This document shows positions 55,527 to 64,000 of a stretch of DNA of 64,000 nucleotides, piece by piece. The stretch lies in assembly GCA_026545225.1 (NCBI GenBank), contig CM048849.1:7466041-7530040 (forward strand). Reading direction: 5' to 3'. This DNA comes from Cornus controversa (Eukaryota; Streptophyta; Magnoliopsida; Cornales; Cornaceae). The notes under the pieces were generated by a model. It was not told where the DNA came from, ran no database searches, and saw only the letters and a program-made list of their open reading frames with translations. Position numbers and translations under genes: made by a program. Every line of letters starts with the position of its first letter. The first letter of the stretch is position 1.

Positions 55527-58500
55527 CTAGGTGTGAATACGCGACTTGGCAGAACCGCGTGAGCATTTCTTCCGACCGGTTTTGCTAAGCGCACAAACAC
55601 AAATTTCAAGGAGCTCGTAATCCTCTTCCCAAAACAACAAGGATGCCATCTCCGGTTTTTCCAGCAGCATCTTTGAGGTCAGGAACCCTGCAATTGTCCA
55701 TGTCTGAAAAAGTCGAGATTGCTTCCCTATAAATCTCCCGTTTCGTGTGTCATAATATTCAGGCCACTGGTCCACCGAAAGCCTCTTCTCGGCCAATGCA
55801 ATGGCCTTTCTTGCTAGTTCTGGCCTCTTCAACTTAATGCAGGCTAATGTGAACTGAAATATCAAGCAGCTGCAATGTTAGTGTTGAAAAACACATATCA
55901 TTATGATTTGATCAAGATCCATCATCATAACATGACTAAACCATAACCACTAATTGCTTCATGACAGACCTATAGTATGATACCATTGCAATTCTCAAAA
56001 ATAAAAAGAGTAAATTACCCCGACCTCCCCTGAGGATTTGCCTTGTTACCCGCAGCAAAAAGTTTTTAAAAAATCACTCTGACATCCCCCGTCAGAGAGT
56101 TAGCACCATTGGCCTAATTAATATTTTCTGTAAAAAGTACAGTATTGCCCTCTGTTTTAATAAACATTTTGCTAATGCCAATGCTGATGTAAAAATATAC
56201 AAAACTATTGTTTCACCCTTGTAGCCCTAGAATCAAAGGATCAGTTCTCTCTCTCTTTCTCCCTCTGTCACTGCTCCAAATCTCTCACTCACTGGAAGCC
56301 CTACCATAATGCTAAAATACATTGGATTTAGCAGATTAGAAAGTTAGTAGGGGGGAACTGAGAGTGGAGACCAAGAAGACGAGATGCCATGGTTGAATGA
56401 CGGCGAGAGACTGAGGGTGAGGCAATTCCAACGAGGAAGAATGCTGCAGCGTCGAGTGATGGTGTGGCGGCATAATGGCAACTACGACAACAATGATGGG
56501 AGTTTCCAACACAAAATTGAAGAGATTGGTGGAGAGTGGCAGGTTCAATTTCTGTCAATAGGAGTTGAATGTGTTGTAGAGAGAGGAAGCAATTTGGGGT
56601 TTACACCGAGAGTGTTTGCAATGGGATGATGATTACACTGACAAGGAGAGAGAGAGAGAGAACTGATGGAGGAGAGAGGGGATGGTGGCGGGTTGGTGGT
56701 TGAAGAGAGAGAGAGACGCAATTGTGGAGAAGCGGATGGTGTCGCTGCAGGTAGATGAGAATGTGTCTGTAATTTATATATACATATATGTATATATATG
56801 GCCTTGGCACTTCTTTATCTGATAAGTTGAAATCTCCATTTGAGAATTTCTTATCTTCTGTCACACTTGCAAGAAGAATCTTGAGCAGGGCAAAGACATT
56901 TAAATGTACAGGTTAGTTCTAATACCATCTTTTGATATGTGATTTTATATGTGAAATATAATTGAAGGCAGGATCAAATTTATTGTCTTTTAGGCTTCAG
57001 AAAATATTTTCACAATTGGGCATTTCGAGGAAATGGAAATTGTAATGTAATGACTATTATTTAGTAGGTTAGATTTGAAAGAATTTGGTTGTAGATTTAT
57101 CGAACATATGTTGTTGGATTTATTGGTTGCGTTACAATGTTATGTAAAAAATGCGAAACACACTGTTTTTCTCATCACCATTGCTGGTGATTTAATTTGT
57201 TCTCCTTGCAGCAGTGAGGAGGTCTTTTGCAGCCCCGAATTTCACGGCCGAGAAATACTTTTCGATGGAGTATCAACTGTGTAATATATGTATATATATG
57301 AGGTGCTCAAATGAATTAGAAAGGAACTGTCAACTGTCTGTAGATCTGTTTAACGGGAAAAAAAAAAAAACCTGTGTAGATCTGATTATTAGTTGGATAA
57401 TGGATATAATGTGCTGTGTGTAGATCTGATTATTAGTTGGACAATGGATTTAACATGATCTAATTTTGCAAACATTGATATCACATACGTGTATATATGT
57501 AATATAATTCAAAAATATTACTAGATTAATTAGATTATATTAATGTTACAAATAAAAATATTCGCAGGGAGTCGGCTATTGCGGCACCGCAGGAAGTCAA
57601 TTAACTCAATAGAAGAACTGGTGTGAGTGGGAAGGCATTGAATCATTCATTCATCGGATACTACTCATCAGGCCCATGACCTGAAGACTGCAGGTTCGAA
57701 TCCTGTCCCCGCTAATTTATAAGGGTATTTTTGTCTAATTAAAATTGGTTGAAACAGTCATTTAGTATACTAATAGGGTCATTTAGGTCTTTTTACTTCA
57801 GTTAAGGGTAGTTTTGGCATTTCTAGAATATTCTATTGATGGACATAACAGCCAACTAACGTCACGTGTGGTCAAAGTGATTATGTCAACCCTCAAGGGA
57901 GGTTGACCACACTTTTTCAAATAGTTTCAGCCGCGGGTAATAAGAAAAAATCTCAAGGAAAGTCTGGGAATTTACCCAAAGAAAAAAAATTATAAGATGC
58001 CGATGAAGACAAAGGTGAGAGATTCAAAACTGTTGACCCTATTTTAGTTGCTCAACTAGTAATCCCACAAGCTGTAACAAAGATTTATAAGATACAAAAA
58101 ATTAGAACACTATTGAGCATACCTGCCACAGCAGAGTCGGCCAGGATCCTCCATTATGATACGACCATGGGCTGCGAGTAAGCAGACAAATTCAGTGATA
58201 AGCATAGTACATCTACTATGCAGTAGCTAACAGCTCTCCAGAAATTATTGAAATGCAAGAAAACCACAAAAAATATAAAAGAGCATACGTATTCTTTGGG
58301 TCACTGCCGGTGATTATACGCCATTCTTCATACTCCAATGCAGGGTAACATATCTTAAGAGGCATCTGAGCAACAAAATCATCCCATTTTGCTTCAATCA
58401 AATTTAAAATTCCCTCATTCTGTTTGGGGGTACCCAAAGAAGAAACAATGGCCCAAAGATTTCCTAAAGTGAAAAACCTAAAGTCCATGTGTGCAGGTTG

Positions 58501-61500
58501 TAGATTTCCTATGAGATAACCACCTTCCTCAGGAATCCAGTCCACTAGCCAAGAAGGAATTTGATCTGGGTAGATGTTGAACTTGTTGATTGCATCTGTA
58601 GAGTATTCCTCTGTCTTGTAACGATATATCTCATTAATTTTCTTCATGTCTACCCAATAGTACTCCCTGATATGAAATGAGAGTGCACTAAGTCGGTTAT
58701 TGATGGCTGCCACCAAAGTCTTGGTTCCATCATTGACAATGAGCATCTCACGGGAGCAACGTAGAGCCGAGTAGAACAAAGCCTGTACATCAAATAGTAA
58801 GAGCAAAAGATAGACCAGGTATGAGGGGAAGCAGTAGCATATTTGTTAAACATTGAATACAGAAGCCTGCCAAATTCTGAAAACAGAATAAATAACTGTG
58901 TTCTATTTATTTATTCATTTTTATTTTTACTTCTATTTTTTGGCAGGATGGGTCTTGAGGAAAGACTTGCACTAAATTCCTCAATACGCTTCCAAAAAAA
59001 TAATGGCAGTCAAATTTACAAAGAAAGTCTACTTGTTTCCAAATCTAGGCACTTCCCTTGAATGTTCTTAACAGAGATGAAGCAAAATGTTCTCCTAAAA
59101 CTCTCTGCATTTTAACTCCTGGCACCAGTTAATTCTATTTCTCGGATAGAAGAAAGGGTTTTGAATGGTGATATAACTAACACTATTGCAAAGTTGGAAA
59201 TGCAAACTTCACTGAGATCTGTTACTTAAGTTATTTGAAGAAGTTAAAAAGCAGTGCTAATAGTGCTTTTATATTACTTTATTGGCTGATTATAACATCA
59301 TCCAATCTATTACTATTTCATAATAGTGCTTTTATATTACTTTATTGGATGATTATAACATTATCCAATCTATTAATATTTCAACTGATAAATATCAGGC
59401 CAACACCCCAAACCAACAAAATGACAACAGGAGAAATTTAGGTTCCATCATACTAAAAACATCCAAATATACTGGCAGATAACTGAGAGTTTCCATTAAA
59501 GAAAGTATTACAGTGACTGCACTGGTATCTCAAACAACACAATAATGCAATAACCTTTAGTAACATTAGCGATATTCGTTCTTGTAATGATTAAAAATGT
59601 CACAAAACCCAGGCTCGTGATATGAGAAAAAGAGAAAATGGATGATGAAGTGGTTAAGGGGTATAGATGAGAAAGTCTGTCTTTAACATGAGGAAAAGGG
59701 TGAAGAGAACTCAATTAAGTCATTAAGGTGAATGTCATCACAGAAAGTAAATGGTCAGTTCAACCTTTTAACAGCACATCATAATAATAAGTATATTCTC
59801 AGTAGCATTTTCACAAACAGTTTGCAATATACATTAGAAGTTTAAAGTTAGAGATAGGTACCAAGGAATGAGGAGAGTGCCAAAGAGAATAGAAGTGCGA
59901 GTTGAAGGAGAAAATCATTCAGTTTCACCAAATTCACACCTTTACTATAATTGAAGCAATGGATGTTTCTGACAATGCTTTACCCCCTTCAATTAACTGA
60001 GCGATTTTTCATTACCAGACTAAATAGCATCCCCTACTATGAGTGAGTCTTGGCAATAGCAGCCTGAAATGCCATTGACATTACCAACAACATATAAGGG
60101 CTAAGTGCACAAGGCTCCTGCCATTGTGGGGATCTAGGAGGGTCACATGTACGCAGCCTTACCTCCGCATGGAGAGACTGTTTCAGTTTCGAACCCATGA
60201 CCTCCAGGTCACAATGGAACCACCTTAACATTGCACCAAGGCCCACCCTCATATAGTTAATGCCAAATTTTGATTGCATAAGAAACGATAGCCAAGGCTT
60301 TGTTGTCACCTCCCTTGAGAGGCAACTAGGGTTACAGCCATCAAGATATGTTACTAAAACAAGTTTTTTTATAAGATAAGTTACCAAAACATTGAGCCTC
60401 ACATATGGTTAATTGGGCCTTGTTGCTTTTAACATATGACATGAATTCCAATTATATTCCTAGGATTCCCCTTAATCGGGAAAAATCAGAACTCAAGAAC
60501 CACAAAAGAAAACAACTCATCTGCAAGTTCCAATCCCATCAAAAATCTTCTCATGGTGTGTAGAATGTTGTTGCACATAATTGGAGGCTACACTTTTTTT
60601 GCTTTCAGTATTTGGTCTCCTTTTTTTATTTGTTTTTCTTTTTTCTTCTTAAAAATTTTCTTCTTCTTGCACTCATGTATGTTGTACGTGCAATGTGAAC
60701 TCACCCAGGACCGGATGTGAAAAGGAGGTGGGTTAGTGTCAGGTAGACAACTGACTGTAAAACTTATGTCAAATCTTCTTGATGAATTCACACTCAATTG
60801 GGGTCTATTCATGTGGCCGACCCCATTCATATGGGATTAAGGCAAGGATAATGATGATGAACTTGCAGGCAAGGGCAGACCTATTTAGGAGATTTGGCAA
60901 CCCCCGGGGAGAGAAAGAGAATGTAAAATCATAAAATTAATGCCATCACCATAATAACGAACATCACCAAAAATTTGTAATGCTCTAATAATATTGCCTT
61001 TCTATAAATAGCGAGCTTGAGAACATTAAAATGAATTAACATTTCTCCTCAATGTTTATAGAGAACCTTAAACAAGCTTTACTCTTGGAAGCCCACATTT
61101 GGAGGAAATGTTAGAAAACGAAAATATAACCCCAACCCCTTTCTCTTTTCCTCTTCTTTTTCCTTGATTTTTTTTTTTTTAATAAGTCCAACCCCTCTTT
61201 CTTCTCATTTTATGCATTTAATGAAAAAAAAATATTACTTTTTACAATTTGCTAACTTCTTATGTTCATAAATAATTAATCTTTTATATTATAGAACATA
61301 TACTAAAAACAAGAAATATTTACTTTTTATATATTTTTTTATATGAACAGTTCGGTCCCTCCAATGAAGTTTCTGGGTCCACCCCTCTGAAGTAGTAGAT
61401 GCACAAAATAGCTAACGAGCAGTGGCAGCAATAGTAGCAAGAAGAGGCAAACCCCCTTTTTTTTTTACAAGTATAAGCAGAGGCAAACCCCCTTTTTTTA

Positions 61501-64000
61501 CAAGTATAAGAAGAGGCAAACCTGGCTGTTAGCAGGTGTTTGATTAATTCAGTAATGGCAAATAATAGAGGAACTAAGGGCCATAATTACGAAGTGGTTG
61601 TCACTCCAACTAACCATATGATCCTCTTTTTATGTCGGGTATGGATTCACTACGAAGTATATATGAGTATTAAAACATAAATATATAAGCTTCCTAGTTA
61701 TTCTCTCGAGGTGGCCGGCCTAAGAATGAAGACAGTTGTGTAGGTCAATAAAAAATAATAAGGCACAGCTGTATTGCCAAGTTATTAGTGACCCGAGATG
61801 CCATGTAACAGAGGAAACCTTTGAATATAATGTACTTAAACTTGCAATCACTGGGACATATTAAAAACAAAATTCCAACAGAAATCTCATACAAAAGAAA
61901 AACCTAGAGCTCCAATTAGTATATTGAAACTTACTTGGATTTCAAGAGGGTGGCCATGGATACCCATCCGTCTATCAATCATACAGGAGCCATCAGTCAC
62001 TAACAGAGAAGGAAACATGTCAAACCCATCAGTTAAACACAACTTGAGGATCAGACTTATGCCTGTCTGCACATCCACCCTCTCTTGCAGTCCATAGTCA
62101 CCCGTGATTTTTCCATAAGCTCTCAACAAAATGATCCACCACAACCCTGGCAAGAAATAACACCAGAAATAGTGCTTCAGATGTCAGTTGCTGTGTCACT
62201 ATCCAATTATCTTGTTACAGATCAAAATAATGTCAGTTCTCAATTGATAAGAAGCACATAGTGAATGTCTAGGTATGCAGCGCTTGTGCAACAACATGAA
62301 TAAAATGTCAAGTAAATTTATGTGCAAAAATCTGTTAATCGGAAAGAGTTAATGGTTCAGAAAGCTATATCTAACCAGAATCAACGGGTGCAACACGCCC
62401 AATGGCTGATTCACCAAAATCTGGGTCCAAAACTTCCTCGAACGCTCCATCACTTCCATCAAGAGGCACAGTTCTAACTTTAAAACTTGCCGGCATCAAC
62501 CCTTGCCCAGGGCTGTAGCAGTCCACAGTCTTCTCCCAACTCTAGAAAATGTATAGGTAAACATTTTTAGTTTAAACTACAAGTTATAGAAATGCAGAAG
62601 CCCACACAAAAACTACAATGTGCAAGCTATTTTTACCACATATCCCATGAAAAGAGCTTCATTACTATGCTATGATACATCATCACAGTATGTGGTAAGA
62701 GCAATGATCTCTTTTACTGCAATAGGGGAGTGAAATATTTCTGCAACACCTTGTGTATGGCCAAAGTAAGCAATCAACATACAAGTATTCCAGAAAAATC
62801 ACTTAGGATGCATTTGGATGTCCCATGAATACCGAATACTTGGACATCTAATTAATAATGCATCTGAGACAAAAGGAATCGGTGAACGTTTGCAGGGTGG
62901 AACTTCTAGTGCATAGGTTGAAAATTCTTCTTTTGATTCATTATTTTCTTCTTTTTGATTCTTGAGCGTATCCCATGTCAATAGATTTTTTTTGCAGAAT
63001 TTGGCAGATAAGAGTTCTATTCCTTGACAATGCTATTTGATACCTTCTGTATATATGAGATGCACCATCTGTTTGGTGTTTTCTATTGGACGTCTTTTAA
63101 TTATTAAAAAATAAAACAAATGTCGAATCATTTCATCGTGTTTCATATATTATTCTATGCACAAATAATTTGATTGAAGGAGGCTATTGTACAAAATGGA
63201 AGCTGGTATACAAAAAAATGTGGTGATCATTTACATGCCATGTAAAACACATTCTAACTATATACGAGAGTTCCAAACATGCACATTCATTACAGGAAAA
63301 AATCAAAGATGAAAAGTAAAAGGGAGAGGAGACTAAGAAAATCATAAACTACCTGTAACTGCAATGTGTGAAGCAGAAAATTCTTGACAATCTCCCCTTC
63401 TCCATTGAGCAAGAATGCGAGTGCTGACGGGACAAAGTCACGAATGAAAACCTGATCATAGTTTAATGGTTGCTTATCAGCAGGATCATTAGCTGCAACG
63501 GTGCCCACTGGATTTCCACAATAATTCACAACTGAATCTCGAAGCAACTTCCACGCCTCTTTTTCAATTTCAGACACCTCTCTCTCAGGGGTCAAGACCT
63601 TCACCCCATTCAAACCATTTAAATTATCTACATTAACATTTGAACCATTATTTTCTAACCTAGACTTTTCTTCTTCTTCTTCTTCCTCTTTCCCTACATC
63701 AGGACCTCTCTCTATCCTCTCAATCACCAGAGGCTTCACGTTCAAGCCACCCTGCACGTAAATCCTCTCGAAGCCCTTCTCATTAATATGAGCTTCAACG
63801 GATGTCGAATGGTTCCTAAAATCCGACGCCACACTAACTAAAACAGACCTAGCTTTATCGGTACTAGAACTTGTAAAAACCCTAGACTGACCCCAATTCG
63901 AATCGGAACCACAAAAAGCTGTCCGATCCCGACAAATCACACATCTAAACCCTAAAATTTTATTGTTACAACAGTGAATTCCACGAATTTTTTTCAATTT
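55527..64000 (-). CDS. Alkaline/neutral invertase (GH100), organelle-type, 5' partial
   Basis: Hydrolyses sucrose to glucose and fructose. Exons on the minus strand: >64000-63353, 62541-62376, 62146-61935, 58782-58289, 58171-58123, 55853-55527. All introns are GT-AG, all phases join, and 631 residues lie in the window. The N-terminal ~150 residues are Ser/Arg-rich, then [17 protein letters not shown] and a poly-Glu stretch. This resembles the alpha group (mitochondrial/plastid) rather than the shorter cytosolic forms. GH100 signatures follow: [73 protein letters not shown] (likely catalytic Asp), [18 protein letters not shown] across the 49-bp exon, and [20 protein letters not shown]. The stop is TAG at 55527-55529. 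No in-frame break was found, so the gene looks functional. The start codon is beyond the window; the TTG at 63997 is not it. Confidence 0.95.
56800..57285 (+). other. Possible captured exon pair inside the MULE-like element
   Basis: Open frame at 56800-56911 ([17 protein letters not shown], then [15 protein letters not shown]) ends at a donor ACAG|GTTAGT. An acceptor TCTCCTTGCAG ends at 57211. Joining them keeps the frame open: [16 protein letters not shown], then [11 protein letters not shown]. The Ser/Arg/Ala-rich composition could be a piece of an organelle-targeted protein. I do not recognise the parent gene. It may be chance. Confidence 0.3.
57664..57712 (+). pseudogene. 3' part of a mitochondrial-type initiator tRNA (trnfM)
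   Basis: ACTCATCAGGCCCATGACCTGAAGACTG followed by CAGGTTCGAATCCTGTCCCCGC. The anticodon stem TCAGG/CCTGA pairs around a loop with anticodon CAT. The T arm (CAGG TTCGAAT CCTG) and the 3' acceptor strand CCCCGC are intact. As I recall it, this matches plant mitochondrial trnfM closely, with C instead of T before the anticodon. The 5' acceptor strand and D arm are missing. A gene transfer from mitochondrion to nucleus is the simplest source; flanking 57568-57663 may be part of it. Confidence 0.7.
59258..59383. repeat. 63-bp tandem duplication in an invertase intron
   Basis: TAATAGTGCTTTTATATTAC begins at 59258 and again at 59321. The copies differ at about three bases. Confidence 0.9.
60098..60250 (-). 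mobile_element. Au-type SINE
   Basis: On the minus strand: GGTGGTTCCATTGTGACC, GGTCATGGGTTCGAAAC (polymerase III B box GGTTCGAAAC), then CTGCGTACATGTGACCCTCC and GGAGCCTTGTGCACTTAGCC. These are hallmark blocks of the tRNA-derived Au SINE found in many flowering plants. Inserted in the 3.15-kb invertase intron. Confidence 0.85.
60700..60860 (+). mobile_element. Possible second SINE (3' part)
   Basis: TTCATGTGGCCGACCCCATT, then ATATGGGATTAAGGCAAGG and a tail ATAATGATGATGA. The GGCCGACCCCA...GGGATTAAGGC block followed by a simple repeat is a common plant SINE 3' end. The 5' limit is unclear. Confidence 0.45.
60861..61934. other. Rest of the large invertase intron
   Basis: T-rich stretches and a short repeat AGAGGCAAACCCCC(T) near 61443 and 61480. 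Nothing else recognised. Confidence 0.5.

Larger units (their letters stand above)
56008..57977. mobile_element. MULE-like transposon in the last invertase intron
   Basis: Left end GAGTAAATTACCCCGACCTC...CCTGAGGATTTG...TTACCCGCAGC; the right end read inversely is GGGTAAATTCCCAGACTTTC...CTTGAGATTTT...TTACCCGCGGC. Flanks AAATAAAAA (55999-56007) and AAAGAAAAA (57978-57986) match 8 of 9 bases, as for a Mutator-type 9-bp duplication. About 1.97 kb. No transposase. It contains a possible spliced coding fragment (56800-56911 and 57212 onward) and a mitochondrial-type tRNA fragment. Confidence 0.75.

Noticed and set aside
57560..57720. Complete tRNA gene
   Set aside because: The 5' acceptor strand and D arm are not present, so only a fragment can be called.
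55999..57986. MULE insertion as a disruption of the invertase
   Set aside because: It lies inside an intron, and exon boundaries and phases on both sides remain intact.
63995..63997. TTG at 63997 as the invertase start
   Set aside because: The open frame continues to the window edge; plant genes start at ATG and homologs have additional N-terminal residues.

Overview
This is a plant nuclear (eudicot-type) genomic window. It is AT-rich, has spliced GT-AG genes, and is dominated by LTR retrotransposons typical of plant genomes. Only one conventional protein gene is certain: an alkaline/neutral invertase (glycoside hydrolase family 100) on the minus strand at the right end (55527 to beyond 64000, six exons visible, 5' end outside the window). 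A weaker candidate gene (promoter, 5' UTR, intron, two very short ORFs) lies at about 48.3-49.3 kb. I cannot name the species.

Layout. 1-3985: left end of a minus-strand Athila-like Ty3/gypsy element (protease, gag, tRNA-Asp-type primer site, 1.5-kb LTR), which abuts an older LTR remnant (3986-5931) with a 41-bp tandem repeat. 7385-20266: a minus-strand SIRE-like Ty1/copia element (gag, primer site, LTR). Its LTR is split by a complete 10.2-kb Athila-like element (9647-19855) with 1.42-kb LTRs and a CTTTC target duplication. That element is non-autonomous: gag and protease are present, RT, RNase H and most of integrase are deleted, and an extra 3' ORF remains. 20267-24741: a decayed plus-strand copia pol and its 3' LTR. 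25.4-30.6 kb: inverted-repeat elements, a minus-strand copia relic carrying a solo LTR, and a foldback.

30.67-38.94 kb: a ~0.6-kb host segment is tandemly duplicated, and each copy is broken by a different retroelement. One copy carries a 1.08-kb miniature copia-type element (TSD GTGTC). The other carries a 5.9-kb Tat-like Ty3/gypsy insertion (TSD TTAAC) whose two ends are both U5 LTR ends in opposite orientation. That gypsy insertion has an integrase relic, a ~90-bp tandem array and an antisense ORF with an intron in its long 3' region.

42.7-46.7 kb: a MULE-like element, the 5' end of a third gypsy element, and a second SIRE LTR fragment that preserves the unoccupied version of the Athila insertion site. 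47.8-54.7 kb: MITEs, a hAT-like element and foldbacks around the candidate small gene. 55.5-64 kb: the invertase gene. Its last intron holds a ~2-kb MULE-like insertion that contains the 3' part of a mitochondrial-type initiator tRNA, and its large third intron within the window holds SINEs.

The host gene probably supplies organellar sucrose cleavage. Almost everything else is a record of nested transposition. The most unusual signals are the U5-U5 gypsy insertion, the protease-to-integrase-tail deletion in the Athila-like element, its palindromic repeat clusters, and the mitochondrial tRNA fragment inside an intronic DNA transposon.
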